This document shows, piece after piece, positions 22,519 to 34,902 of a stretch of 64,000 nucleotides of DNA. Source of the stretch: Xanthostigma xanthostigma (taxonomy: Eukaryota; Arthropoda; Insecta; Raphidioptera; Raphidiidae). The DNA is taken from positions 3,410,001-3,474,000 of the forward strand of contig OY754476.1 in assembly GCA_963575645.1 (NCBI GenBank). The letters are read 5' to 3'. Under the pieces are notes generated by a model. The model made no database searches and was not told the origin of the DNA. It saw only the letters and a program-made list of their open reading frames with translations. Each line of letters opens with the position of its first letter. Position 1 is the stretch's first letter. Made by a program: the position numbers and the translations under genes.

Positions 22519-24170
22519 TAAAAGCAGAATTATTAATTATTAATAGTTTTTAATTAAATCAAAACTCAATAAAAACAATGGAAGCAGAAAGAATATCTAA
22601 CTTTTCAGAAACTTTTTTTTTTAATTTCAAATGGAACTTAAATTTAATTAAGTGTATTGTATTTTTCAATTTATGAACGTTTTTTTTTCATTATAACTTT
22701 TGAAAATCCTATTAACTTGTAGGTGGTCGATACTGTAAATGATTTATAGAAAAACTCATTAAGAATGAATTAGGAGTTCAGCGCAATCTAAATATTTTAT
22801 TAATAGGTACAGATAAAAAATTCACAACATTTAGAACTGCCTGACATAGTATGTCTCAAATCATGTCACTAGCAACCTACCAACTTTATATAATAAATGT
22901 CAGTTGGTATGCATAATTCAGAAGAATCTTGTATAAAAGAAAAATTTGATTAGAAATTTAGAAATAAGAATTCATAAAATATAATCTATTCAAATAAAAT
23001 GAATTATTCAACAAAATTTTCATAATTTAATGAAAGAGATTTGATATAATAAACTTGACTTTTTTGATTTAATACAATGTAACAAAAATGCATTTTCCGA
23101 GTTAACAGTGTTCACAGGAAATCACATAATTTTCCAGCATGTTTAATTGGGTAGCCTCCGACAAAAATATTATTCTCACTTTCACGTTTGCTCGTTTAAC
23201 AAATTAACTGCCGTAATGGAAATGAAAAAATCGTCCCCTTCGGTCAATTTTTTTGACTAATTATCTTAGTTTAACTGAGAAGTAGGTAATCGTGCAAATG
23301 CAACAATAATTTTAACCGAATACTAACATCATGTTGTTACTGCATAGTGTTATCAAAATACAAAGTAATCTATGATAGTTTTCCATCATACTTTGTAATA
23401 CTCGCGTCAAAATTCTTCCATGACAAAGTATGTGACATTAATGATTGTCATTATATGTTTATTTCGCACGAAGTAGTGATTACAGAATAACATTTATAAT
23501 TTCTTATATCTTTATTCTTAAATAAAACATTGGTTTAATATCGGATGATTTCATTGCAAAAGTGATGTCATTTTGAGACAGACTGTGTAGTTCTTGATGG
23601 TGAATTGCTCGTTCCAGACCAGTAATTTTGATAATTACAACAATACCAATAGAAACCACTAAGGCATAACGCTGTTAAACACTACACACACCAAATTTAG
23701 TGTCCAAATTTCTTTTCGTTCAATGATTAATCGTTCAAAAAAAGTTGCTTACCAATTACCAGAAGAAGATATTTGTTCGAACGCTTACCTAAAAAATAAG
23801 AAATTTATAATTAGTTAAGCTGTTTCACCATTAAAAAACTGGAATGTCAAGTGTAGCATAAGCAAAATCGGTCAAAGAAAGAAATTATATGAAGTTTTTC
23901 GGAGTAACGAAAATATTGTATTCCGTGTGGTGAGAGAACTAGAATATTCGTGTTTGAATTAACGAGATAGTTACGGAAATTTCGATGATGAAAGATTGCA
24001 GATTATGGAAATTAGATCCTTATAAAAGTATTGTATTGCTATCAAAAGTATGTATGTGGATGTGTGCAAAGTAAGTTCGTAGCGAGCAACCGAACATTCG
24101 CCTGCAGCGAAGTAGAAAACAAACAGCCAAGCATACTAGAAAAGGAACGTTCATAATGATTTCTATGTAA
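22519..24170. other. AT-rich stretch with no recognised gene
   Basis: No frame above about 60 residues and no repeat pair visible. Sequence is homogeneous. Confidence 0.45.
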
Positions 24171-24173
24171 TAA

Positions 24174-25131
24174 CTAGCAACCCGGCCCGGTTTCACCCAG
24201 GTGCGATAATTATAATTCAGCAAAATGTATAATTCGTTTGCGGCCCGGCGTCTGAACTAATAGCTTTAAGCAAATTCTTGGTACTTGGTACTAAAACATT
24301 ATTTTTGTTTGCTTCTGAACTAACAGCTTTAAACAAAATCAGATGTCGCTGCATGTTACTAAAATAGTTTGTTTTTTTGAGAAAACCCTATAGTGTAAGT
24401 TGGACCAAGACACATTTACAAAATTTCATTAAAATCGGTTCAGTGGTTTCAGAGATTAGCGCAGCCAAAATTTTGACACAAGAATTGTATGTACCGGGTG
24501 TTTTTTTTTTTTTTGAAAACTTTGGACGTTTTTCTTAAAAAACAACGGATTGAATAAATAAAAAGTTCGGATGAAAGTTGTCGGGTTTCAAGAGGAAAAT
24601 CGTTTGGACACATTAACCACCTCACCTCTTAGCAGGGAGAGAGAGTGACTTTTGTTTTTTTGAATGGGAAACTCCATTTTTTATTATCGAATTTTTTTAG
24701 TATGTGAAAAAGAATATCTATTGTCTGAAATTTCTTTAAACTTATAGTTTTTTTGAAAATCGCTAATAATGACTGATAACACATTAAAGAATCAGCAGAC
24801 TCTTGTGAAAACTATGATAACGAATTCGACTCGTAGTGTTTTACCAAAACGCTCATTAAAAAAAAATTATTAATAGCGATTTGCAAAAAAAACTACAAGT
24901 AAAATTAAAGAAAATTCTGGCACAAGATGTTCATTTTCACATAAAAATAAAAAATGGAGATTTCCATTAAAAAACAAAAGTTACCCCCTCCCCTGCTAAG
25001 GGGTGAGGTGGTGGGGGTTGTTATTGTGTCCAAACGATTTCCCCCTCGAGATCCAACAACTTTATTTTATTCAATCCGTTGTTTTTTAAAGAAAAACGTC
25101 CAAAGTTTTCAAAAAACGCCCAGTATATGGA
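24174..25131 (-). mobile_element. Helitron interrupted by a foldback element
   Basis: The left edge ACTAGCAACCCGGCCCGG is, read on the minus strand, a 3' end CCGGGCCGGGTTG-CTAG-T. The right edge joins across the 24494-25123 insertion: minus-strand TCCATATA continues into CATACAATTCTTGTGTC after the insertion and one TA copy are removed. That gives the 5' TC and A/T flanks of a Helitron of about 330 bp. The interior (GTGTAAGTTGGACCAAG, AAAATCGGTTCAGTGGTTTC) matches the Helitron at 33044-33459. Confidence 0.8.
24494..25123. mobile_element. 630-bp foldback MITE inside a Helitron
   Basis: The outer ends CCGGGTGTTTTTT and AAAAAACGCCCAG are inverted, with TA on both sides (24492-24493, 25124-25125). 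The arms run about 290 bp each with many mismatches: AAAACTTTGGACGTTTTTCT at the left pairs with GAAAAACGTCCAAAGTTTTC at the right. The element would fold almost completely on itself. It is probably Tc/mariner-type given the TA duplication; no transposase is present. Confidence 0.8.
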
Positions 25132-25845
25132 TACTAAGATATAAGCAATTACAATTATTTCTAAGATACTTTTCCAAATATTTTTACTCTATGGAAATTC
25201 AACGGGATCAGTCTAGTTGTAACAATGACAAAAACTAAACCCAGAGTATTGATTCAATGATTGAATTTACAAAAAAAAAACTCCTTTTACATGGATATAT
25301 TGGTCTGTTAATTTATTACCTGTAATAAAATATCGTGTGGAAACGAAGTCTTGTTAATAATAAATCAGTTAATAGTAGGTATCAGCGTAACAAAGATAAA
25401 GATTAATATATTATTATGAAACAAAGATATATTGAAAAGTTATTGTGTCGTGTTTTAGAAACTGTTTAATCAATGGTAACCAAGTTGGGGTGCGAATGAC
25501 ATCGATCCACAGGAGAATAGTGGAAGCATAAGATCCACTTTAATATAACGTAAAAGTAAGTCTTAATTCTTTGAACTTGCATACAGCAAGCAATACAATC
25601 ATTTGAGCTACAAAATAAAAATATATATTAAAAAAATATAGAGAACATGCTTATATCAACGCACGAAAAAGTAGAGAATAAATTGATTTCTCTTCCATAA
25701 TGTTTAAAAACATGGGACACTCAATGAATTAAATGAAATATAGGTACCACGATTTTAAATGTAGAAGAAAATAAAATGTATTATCTACTTTTTGGTGCGA
25801 CGCGTACCTACTTTTTATTTAAATTTTATATTATACTAGCCGATA
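25132..25845. other. AT-rich stretch, nothing recognised
   Basis: No gene, repeat pair or RNA gene that I can support. Confidence 0.4.
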
Positions 25846-26100
25846 TCCGCGGCTTTGCACGCGATTGAGAAGAAAAGCGGATGCTTGCCCATGATAAATT
25901 TCAAAATTGATGACATTCACGAGATCAACAAACCTTGAAAATGACACCCATGTTGATTTTTAGACTATTTACCTCTATCATCCTTGCCTAGATATGCGAA
26001 CGTTATACGACGTAGTTTGACTGATGTGTGCTCACCGTTTATAATAGGCTTAATGAAATTATGGAAAAAGAGTTCAATGGATTCAGGTTAAGTCAAAGAT
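25846..26100 (-). mobile_element. Helitron 3' end
   Basis: ACTAGCCGATATCCGCGGC is, on the minus strand, GCCGCGGATATCGG-CTAG-T, a typical Helitron 3' terminus. The right (5') boundary is not identifiable, so 26100 is arbitrary. Confidence 0.5.
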
Positions 26101-26963
26101 AAAATGCGATTAAAGTGAAATTTTGCACAATAATACTAAAGACTAGTTTTCCACATGTAGGCGTAATAAGATTAAAAAAAATTTCACAACAACCTAAGCT
26201 ACAATTTTTTTGAACTTGCTTGAGAGAGAGAAAATGTAGGTTTTAGATGCTCGACAACTGAACAATTAGCATGAAATTGTTGAAAAAACGCGAATCAGTA
26301 AATCAGTAAGATCAGTTTTAGAGATACAAATATAACAGATAACAAAGGTTGTAAAGCTGTGAAGGTTTCGCCTATTAGGGTTATTGTCTGACTTGAATGC
26401 CAGCATGTTAATATAGGAAGATAGTGGTAATACCCATACGCTGGAAATAGCGACGGAGTCTGCATCGGCCATTTATTGCCGCGACACTGATTATTGTAAA
26501 TCTAACCAGTCACACCACTAAATCTCTGTTCCAGTCAGTTTTATCTTAGAACCAATAATAGATACATCAGAAACCTGCCCTCCTTATATCCTCTCATAAG
26601 TCTTAAGCCTACATCTTTGAAGTTGTGAGCTAGTTTTCAAATTACGCTAGTACCAGAAAATTTCAACACTGAATTCAAACATGTCCTTTTAGTTCAAAAT
26701 AATATCTTGTGGTTCTTGTAAGTATCAACAACCATATTAGTTTAGGTCTAAACTGACGTTTCAAAATTTTATCGTTTTAAGGTCCAACATATTTTTTGAC
26801 AATGTCTGTTTGTCTGTGAGCACGATACATGTCAAACAGCCAAGTGGATCGAAATCCTATCTTCAAAAGATGTTTAGCATATAGAAAAATTCTTATAGTT
26901 TTTGCGGAAAACAGAACACGCGCAGAAGAAATGTGCTATAGTGTTGTTTTTTATATTATTCAT

Positions 26964-27438
26964 ACTAATATTTTAAATGCAAAATTAACACTGTCTGTTT
27001 GTCTGTTACCTTTTCACGCCTAAACCTCTGAACCGATTTCGATAGAATTTGACAAGGAGATAGATTGCATCCTGAAGAAAGACCTTTTGTTTAAAAAAAG
27101 CCTGAAGGTGGTGAAATAGAGGATGAAAATTTGTAAGGAAAACCCATCATTCTCAGGTTACACATATGAAAATTCATATTTAGGCTTTAGTTAAGAAATA
27201 AGGAATTATATGTTTCAGCGTTTTTGCAAGGCTCTTAGCCGGAAAATTTTTTTGATGTTTACGAATACCGAGATAAAATATTTGGGATGGTCTCATTATG
27301 CTATTATAATAGGAAGCTGTAGTTCCTGGGAAATAGCGGGTAAATACATTTAGAAAAACGTTGCAACATCGTATAATGTGTGTCTCTACCTTTAAATGCA
27401 AACTACAAATCCGGGCGAATTCGAACCAAGCTGCAAGT
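26964..27438 (+). mobile_element. Helitron-like element of the Lep1 type
   Basis: Opens TACTAATATTTTAAATGC ... CTGTCTGTTTGTCTGTTAC and continues CTCTGAACCGATTTCGAT, the pattern of Lep1-type Helitrons. It closes TCCGGGCGAATTCGAACC-AAGCTGCAAGT, a decayed version of the usual GGGCGAAGCCGCGGGC...GCTAGT end. The 3' terminus is eroded. The 73-residue minus-strand frame inside is incidental. Confidence 0.55.
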
Positions 27439-27533
27439 AATAATATACTTTTATTAACAGTTTATTATTCCATTAATGTCTAAAAACCGTATTATGTAAC
27501 CATGCAAATGAAAAGCAAATATAATATTTATTA

Positions 27534-27600
27534 CTAGTCGTTATCCGTGTCACCGCCCGCGTAACTAAAATTTCATTTTTTTATTATATTAAGTCAAATG
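27534..27600 (-). mobile_element. Helitron 3' end fragment
   Basis: ACTAGTCGTTATCCGTGTCA reads on the minus strand as TGACACGGATAACGA-CTAG-T, with a GGGCGG stretch before it. Only the terminus is recognisable. Confidence 0.45.
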
Positions 27601-28249
27601 TCAGTATTTTTGAAGCTGGTATGTTTTGGCGCTCAACTGGATGGAATTTACTTTTATGCAATATATTTTTTTTCTTTTTGATGAGAAATAAATCTATAAT
27701 GAAAACAAAACATTTTGAATGAGATATCTTACTTACATAACTACTTATTAAACTTTTGTTCTACTACAAGCTAAGAGAAAGAATTTCCTTTATAACTACA
27801 GTTAAAAGCCAAGCAGCCTCACTTCGCGATACGTTTATATACCCAGAAAGTACCACAAGCAGGAATAGTACTAAGATTCTTGGAATTGCTTTCTCTTACT
27901 AGGTTTGTTCCTGTCAGTATGACTGTTAGGAATAGGACGGTATCCTACACCCAGATGACTAGATAAAAAGAATGGATTTCACTTTTACACCTTATAGATT
28001 TTTAACTTGGAATAAAAAGGTTAGTACCTACTTTCTGTTGTTTAACGTCTATGCGTATAGAAAGATACTTTAAAAACGGTCTACATCAGGTTTTTATCGC
28101 CACCTTGGCTTATAATCACTACTTTCTCTTTTTTCCATTTCAGCCAGTTTTATCGCGGCGACCTCAAAAGACGCAAGGATCAAAGCTGTTGTTTTATTTC
28201 AGTGTATTTAGTGCAAGTGAACTGAAACAGATGCATGGTTTCTTCGATT

Positions 28250-28432
28250 TTTAAAAAGCTTTTATTGGGCTTGCCATTTTTGCCAGTCATTCTGTAAGTG
28301 TGTCAATTATATGTGAATTTAATGAATTTTATTATGATGTATATTGTACAATTTTATGTATGACATATTCAATGGTTACGGCCTTTTTTGAATAAATTCT
28401 ATCTATCTATCTATCTATCTATACCAAATTTG
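28250..28432 (+). repeat. Retroelement 3' tail ending in (ATCT)n
   Basis: AT-rich sequence runs to GAATAAATTCTATCT and a pure ATCT repeat (about 28400-28423). An AATAAA-like signal followed at once by a tetranucleotide run is typical of Jockey/I-type LINE tails, as also seen after 38637. No coding part is recognisable upstream. Confidence 0.45.
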
Positions 28433-30550
28433 AAAAGAATCTGCCAACTTTGTGAAAATGTGCAACACTTATCCAAATTTTAGTATTAGTTATGTTCTCT
28501 GCAAACGGTAGTATTATCGTCACAGTCATGTCCATTAGATAAAACTAAACTGCATTGTATCGGTTTTGTGCGCATGCGTCGACTTTGAACTAATTTGTGG
28601 CTTAAAGGACAGTTCTGTAACCGTTCTAATATTACCGTTTGCAGAGAGGTTAGAACAGAGCCATTGATGACATGGTCATCTGTAGTCATTTGTTTATCAG
28701 AAACTGGTAAGGAACATTGCGATCAAGTCACAATGGAGCTGTTTGGAATAAACTGGAAACACTTGTGTTATAGCGGTTAGCAGAGGTCACGCCTCTAACA
28801 TATAGAGCATATGGCCGGCCGGCTTTGGCCATCTGTCCCCTAGGGACCTGTAAACAACATCCTGATTGCGTTCGTTATGGGGTGATAATGAATGAGCCTT
28901 GATCTATGTATGTACGTATTATGTGTGTATAAAGATTGACCTACTACTATGTCACGTTGTTGCTGGAACAGATTCGGTGTCGCTGTGTCACTCTGAACTG
29001 ATGAAAACATTAAATTGCTAACACTAAGTAATGAGCAGCTGAAAATCGTACGTGCTAACTGTTCAAATTGAAACTGCCAAGGCGCAGAAACATGTCTTCT
29101 GTATCGCTAGATATTGTTCCAAAACATTTGAAAGTGACTAAAGCAATACAAATATGAATTATGACACTAACTATATTCTAGACCAGTGTTTCCCAATATT
29201 TTGTCATTTTTTGTAAGTATACTATATTCGGAACATTAATCCTGTTAGAGTCACAGATGAGCAACGAGTACAAGCCGAAATGTTTCGAATAAGTAGCTAT
29301 ACCCGTGCCAGTTCAACCGATTGAGATACCAGACTACCAAAATATGTTTCACGTATCGGTACTGGGGCCCCAACCAAGCTTCAACTGGTAGCTTGGTGAG
29401 CCCCAATATTTAGAATATTATGCAGTTCAGATACTGTTTAATTGGAACACCTTGTATACAATTATGATAACATAAACACGGTTTAGTAAGGGCTACCATG
29501 GAAATTAACCTTATTCCCTTATTGGCAGTGATTGAACATCTCGCAAGAGACATAGAAAATTTACATACAGGATTGACTTCAAAACGTATCAAGATTCTAT
29601 TAAAATATATATTACCTACTCAAATTTATTCAAGACTTTCCTGAATCATTTGTTTTGAAGGTATACATTTATTTACTTTCGTCACTATTGATTCAGTTCA
29701 GTTGAAATTAAATATCCTACAATTAATGTCTTCGTTATCATAAATAAAGTTTTTAAGAAAAAGAAGTACTTTTCTTGCTGATTGCACAATGGATTATTTC
29801 CCGTTCAACATCGACATGCTTAATTTAATCTTAAACTTAGGCAATAAGCAGAATGTTTCCGTTTTTAACTAAGCTATCAAATAATTAGAAATCGATTCAA
29901 ATTATATTCCAGCTTTCCTACGCTATTAAACTGCTGGTTTTGCAGCTTATAGTTATCGCAAGTTTTGTAGCACATTCAGCATAATTCGGTATAAACAAAG
30001 ACGCTCCTATGTTGTCAAATTAAGAGATTTTCCTCTAACGTTTCCAGCTAAGGAAACCCAATTAAGAAGATTTTCATAAGTAAAAATCATTAAATAATAA
30101 TACGATTCCAAGATATTTCCACTCATATTATGTATCTATACTGTAAATATGACAAGTGACAACATGTTAAAAATGAGTTCCAGCTAGTTTTAGCAATCAC
30201 GGGAGTCACAATTTTTCGCACAAAATATATGTGATATTTTTTTTCACGTAGGTAACACCTATAAAATAGCCGATTTCCACTTAATTTTTAAAATTTTCGA
30301 CAGTTTAATTTCGAGCAAGTTCACTTCTTTATTGTACGCTGCGTTGTATTCTCATGCAGTTAGGCTATTATATAAATAACAGTATAGGTACGATAACATT
30401 TATTTTACTTTACGCAACTTTACAACACTAGTGTTAGATATGTCATTTCACGAAAAGCAGATTTATGTGTAAAATACAGTTTTTAACTGATGTATACATA
30501 TTGATTTGTGAAAACATTAAATTCGCATATCTTCTGCAATAAATGCTACT
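28433..30550. other. No recognised gene; small inverted repeats
   Basis: 28496-28648 has 20-bp inverted arms (CTCTGCAAACGGTAGTATTA / TAATATTACCGTTTGCAGAG). A GC-rich word GGCCGGCCGGCTTTGGCCAT lies near 28812. I see nothing gene-like; frames are 67 residues or less. Confidence 0.4.
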
Positions 30551-30559
30551 TTAAGTTGA

Positions 30560-30658
30560 GCCCTTTGTATTTCAAAAGACTTCATCCGATTTGGGTCAGT
30601 AGTTTTAACATGACGCATGAAACAAATAAACTACAGTGGGTATTATATTATGTATAGA
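30560..30658 (-). mobile_element. Helitron 5' end fragment
   Basis: On the minus strand it starts TCTATACATAATATAATACC after an A and continues into AACTACTGACCCAAATCGGA-TGAAG, a standard Helitron 5' layout. A possible 3' partner ACTAGTG at 30427 is not convincing. Confidence 0.45.
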
Positions 30659-31419
30659 TTATACGTATTGTAAAAAAATCTGCAATGGTTGTAGAAATAT
30701 TATTTATACGTAATTTTCTGGCGCTCCTAAAATGAACTTTTTGACCTAAGATTAGCCATCTTTTGAATTTTATTTTATTTGATTTTTATTTCCAAAACAC
30801 TCGGTATATTAAGAACTTTCAAAAACAAAACAATAATTATTCTTGCTTTAAAATTACCTTCGTTTGGTAATTACGGCTCAAAGAGGATTTTAAAATATTT
30901 AGTTATTGTATGAAAAAGCAATCTCAAATAGTTAGTTGGAAGCACTTGACTATATGATAGTGCATATCTGTTTTGTATATCTCAGAACGTAGATAGAATG
31001 AGATGGAAAATTAGACACGACCGTAATTGGGAAAAGGATACAATTAGTGTATATGAACGGGTCCGTTTCAGGCGGAAATAACATGATGAGTACGGCAAGT
31101 ATGGTGATTGCGTTGGTGTGAAAATTAATCCCTTAGTTTAATGATCTGAAGCAACGATGGCACCTACTGCCTACTACCTCTCTTTTATGTTGAATACATA
31201 CTGTAAGCAATTTTATTACTAGTTACGTGTTTATAAACTTTTTTACTCATTTTCATAAGATCCGGACTAAAAAAATACTCTGTAAAATAAAACATTTATA
31301 TAGAAAAAAAACCGATTAAACAAGCTTTTGTAATATGAATAATTGGAGTAGCTTTAAGGTGATCTAACCACTAGCATACTGAATTACTTTCATATTTTCA
31401 TATTAGAAGCTTGCTTATG

Positions 31420-31969
31420 GCCATATTCACCAAACGTAAGTTTTTATTATGTTTACTGCAGGTATAAATCTATTCTATCTTACTTCGAGGGTATAAATAT
31501 ATATTCGCCTGATAAAATAATAATGGCCACCTCATGATCTATGAGGTGGCCATTATTATTTTATCAGGCGAATATATATTTATACGAACATATAAACGTA
31601 ATAAACGTAGAGTATTATATCTACAGTGTGCTCTCGTGAATTTATTTATGTGTTGTTTATTAACCTCTTGTGGAGTGTATAGTGGTAAAACATAGTTAGT
31701 GTAAGTTTTGCGTGCAATTGGATTAGGATAAAACATTATTATTTTGTGAAACTTTTTTTTGACGCTTACACTAACGCCATCGGTCGGGTTTTTGGGTGAA
31801 CGTCAAAATATTCAACAAAAAGAGCAAAGAGTATAGTGCAGTGTATATTTATTCTTTTACTAACTTTTCTACCTGACATTTTGTTTGGTGAATTGAAAGT
31901 AAATTTTATTCAAAAAATTTGTTCCAAAATTAGTAACTTCTATCTTTAATAGTGTTTGGTGAACACAGG
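31420..31969. mobile_element. Putative TIR element with TTCACCAAAC ends
   Basis: The left end GCCATATTCACCAAACGTAA and, inverted, the right end GCCTGTGTTCACCAAACACT share a diverged terminal repeat. A related left half occurs at about 10620-10790. The element would enclose the perfect hairpin at 31491-31585. No clean target duplication could be fixed. Confidence 0.4.
31491..31585. repeat. Perfect hairpin, 45-bp arms, 5-nt loop
   Basis: 31491-31535 and 31541-31585 are exact reverse complements around the loop GATCT. The arms include TTCGCCTGATAAAATAATAA and TGGCCACCTCAT. It would form a 45-bp stem in RNA or in single-stranded DNA. The size is compatible with a pre-miRNA-like stem, but perfect pairing is more typical of a young inverted repeat. 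Confidence 0.85.
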
Positions 31970-32074
31970 CATCAGTCGGGCTTAGCTTTTTGAAGTGGAA
32001 CTTTTTACGCAGTTTAAATTGAATTCAGTGAGTAACATACATACATACACACAAACATTATTGCAAAAAATATT

Positions 32075-32110
32075 ACCCCTAGTTGGCTTTGACGCAGTCG
32101 GGAAAAAATT
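32075..32110 (+). repeat. Retroelement-like tail motif GACGCAGTCGGG
   Basis: TTTGACGCAGTCGGGAAAAA, preceded by an ACATACATACATACACAC run, matches TTCGCCGCAGTCGGGAAAAA at 54975-55000, also preceded by repeated ACATACGA words. This looks like the common 3' part of one dispersed element. Confidence 0.45.
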
Positions 32111-32264
32111 TAATATTCGATAAAACGCAGCACATATTCCACGAAATACTCTGCTGCATTAAATACTCTATTGTTTACAGCTCCTCAAATATGCTTATAG
32201 GATAAATAAAAAACACAGTCAAGCATGAATGTATTTCCCAGAATTCAGTGTGGATCATTCTCCC

Positions 32265-32330
32265 CAGTGCCGGATTTAACTTTTTGGTGCCTTATAATAA
32301 ACGGCGCCCTAGTTTTTCACTTTTTATTGT
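32265..32330 (+). mobile_element. hAT-like left terminus
   Basis: CAGTGCCGGATTTAACTTTT followed by TGGTGCC resembles a hAT terminal repeat. I could not find the opposite end nearby. Confidence 0.35.
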
Positions 32331-33043
32331 TTTGATCCACAGCGCAGGATCTCGTTTTTTATTAACACTTTTTAATGTTCCACTATTTTTCATAATAGGT
32401 GATTCAGAAGGAACGCCATCTACATATTCAGTTTTTTTCTTTTACTTTGGTTAAACAATAAAGTTGCTAGTTACAACACGAGGATATTAAAAAAAGTTTG
32501 AAATTTATTTATTTTCACGTGAAGCCGGTACTGTTCTTGTTAAGACTTTTTAAACTTAAATTTAATTAAAATAGTTTGTTACAAAACATTTCAATATATA
32601 GGTAATATTATATGTAAAAATAAACATAAAGGTATTTTTAAGTTTATAGATGCGAGTTTCGTAATATATTATGTTTTTCTTTCTGAAACAGTGTATCATA
32701 ATTCTATTTTATGAACTGTAAAAATATTATCACCGAAACCTAATATCCAGACCGCGAAAACTGTGACATTGGTTGATCGTAAAAACTGAACCGCTGGTCA
32801 AAGGATATGAGCAAAACCAATCAGTTTTTCTGTTAGTACGTAATTTAAAAATCCTATTTAGTGATAAAATTTTATTATCTGGAACAAATGTTTCACCTTG
32901 AAGCATGCCGATATTGAATGGGGTTTGTTTATTATAAAATAATAGTAAAAACACAATATATAATTATTAAAAAAACACAATTTATCAAGAAAAAAACTGA
33001 CGTCGAGGATTATATACAATCAACCACATTATTTATAAATAAA

Positions 33044-33459
33044 CTAGCGGTCCTTTCCGGTTTCAAGCGGGTGCAATAGATATAATTCTACAAAATGTAT
33101 TTCGTTTGCGACCCGTCGTCTGAACTAATCTTTGATCATATTCTACCAGATTTGCTTCTGAACTAATAGCTTTAAGCAAATTCTATCAGATGTCGCTACT
33201 TGCTTTTAAAACAGTTTTTTGTTGGCGTCTGAATTAATAGTTTTGAGTAAATTCTATCAGGTGTCGTTACATGTTACTAAATAAGTTTTTTCTTCACAAA
33301 ACACGTTAATTTTGCATAAAATATTATAAAAACCGTCCTATAGTGTAAGTTGAACCAAGCGAGACGCATTTACAATATTTCATTAAAATCGGATCAGTGG
33401 TTTCAGAAATTAATGTGGCCAAAATTGGGACACGAGATTTTTATATAATATTATATAGA
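33044..33459 (-). mobile_element. Non-autonomous Helitron
   Basis: On the minus strand it starts TCTATATAATATTATATAAA, includes ATCTCGTGTCCCAATTTTGG, and ends AACCGGAAAGGACCG-CTAG before T. The interior matches the interrupted Helitron at 24174-25131 and contains three diverged copies of a CTGAACTAATAGCTTTAAGC block. Length 416 bp. Confidence 0.85.
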
Positions 33460-34429
33460 TATGAAATTTATTCTGACATAAAAATTGCAGTACTTTTTTA
33501 AATATTACCTACATAGCAAAAACTGTTCCCATCCAATTTGACTTTAGTCAACGCTAGGTGTAGGTACCTACCTAATTTGAGATTTATTCAAGTAGGTATA
33601 TCATGTACGAGTTGCTGGTCCATTTCGAAACACAACGGAAGTGGTTATAATTAACATAAATGAAATCCCATTTGTAAACATCCACTTGAACGCACTGTAA
33701 AGATTTTTTCCTAGTCTACTTAAAACCACAGCAATTTAAGAATGCGAACTTTCAAAGCTATGTGATTTAAATTAGTCCAACAACTGGACGACATAATTAG
33801 TTCTTTCTTTGTAAATAAAAAGCTAATTAACAGCAATAAACATTTAAGATAGTTAAAAACATTTCCTGTTTCTTTTTTATTTGACTTTGTATCTGCAGTG
33901 TCTTTTTCTGTCATTTCTTGCACATACGAAAAAGTATACCATTTCCTCTCTAATGGTGTTGTTGAAAAAAAGAACATAGTAGCACGTAAATAGTTAGAAC
34001 TAGAAGCATAATATTCCAAATAGCACCAGTTCGATGCCGTTTATTGCAAGTTGTGACTCGACAAGGCAAGTCGTTAGACTGTTAGAATACAGTTGTGTAA
34101 AGCTTCCGTTAACTTATGTTCAGTTACTGGCGCATCCCCACTTTATCATTTCCGTTTTAAAAATGCTGACATACTTTAAAATATACTTAAAAATACTTCG
34201 CAAATAAATCTTTTTCATATTACCAACTGAACTTACTTTATTCACGAGCACTTTTGCGAATACTGCTCGTATTTTTGTTCGTTCTTCACGACTTTTCATG
34301 TGGAAAGTAGTGTTCAATATTTTAAATATTATAATTGTAAATAATATCTATCTCCTAGAATAAAAATGGTGTTGTCACAGTGGTAATATTTACGCAAGAA
34401 GTTACGACATATCGCACAATATTATAAAA

Positions 34430-34624
34430 TTATAACTTCCATCCTTTCAAAATATATCCGGATTCAAGAAAGTAGAAGAAGATGAAATAAGCCAAATTTA
34501 TGAGATTGTGGGATCTGAAATATTCTAAAATCGATATAAATTTAATATGAGGGTCTAAATTGCGCTGACGCAAGATCAGACAAACAAAAGTTATTATGAA
34601 CAGAAGCGCAATACGTCTGAACAT
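34430..34624 (-). CDS. Hypothetical 64-residue frame with hydrophobic start
   Basis: The frame begins MFRRIALLFIITFVCLIL, a signal-peptide or membrane-anchor-like stretch, and continues to a second hydrophobic run around residues 42-54 (LINLAYFIFFYFL). A TATA-like box lies 75 bp upstream on the same strand. It could be the first exon of a secreted or membrane protein (I considered a divergent ionotropic receptor) or chance in AT-rich DNA. No downstream exon was recognised. Confidence 0.25.
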   Translation of the reverse strand: MFRRIALLFIITFVCLILRQRNLDPHIKFISILEYFRSHNLINLAYFIFFYFLESGYILKGWKL

Positions 34625-34697
34625 CCGTAACTCACAACATTAACACCACAGCAAGCCACTCTCTTCAGTGGTTCAGTGCAACCCCTATAACCTTACA

Positions 34698-34706
34698 CTT
34701 TATATA
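34698..34706 (-). promoter_or_regulatory. TATA-box candidate for the 34624 frame
   Basis: TATATAAAG on the minus strand, about 75 bp upstream of the ATG at 34624. Such words are frequent in AT-rich DNA, so the spacing is the only support. Confidence 0.25.
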
Positions 34707-34902
34707 CCATGTGTTCATCAACACAAAATACTTCAGAAACAATCATTCCAATAAACGTAAATACGTCGATCACCCGGGAAAATTCTCTGAAACTCCTTAC
34801 GAAATCCCGAGGAACCATGTAGGCTGATAGAATTTTGAGTGAGCTGAGAAAAATTACAACAGCTCTGCGAACGTAGGCGACGATTTTTCTTCAAGAGGCT
34901 CG

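Noticed and set aside
29161-29592. Possible exon on the minus strand near 29.5 kb
   Set aside because: The 60-residue frame has no recognisable domain and no splice context.
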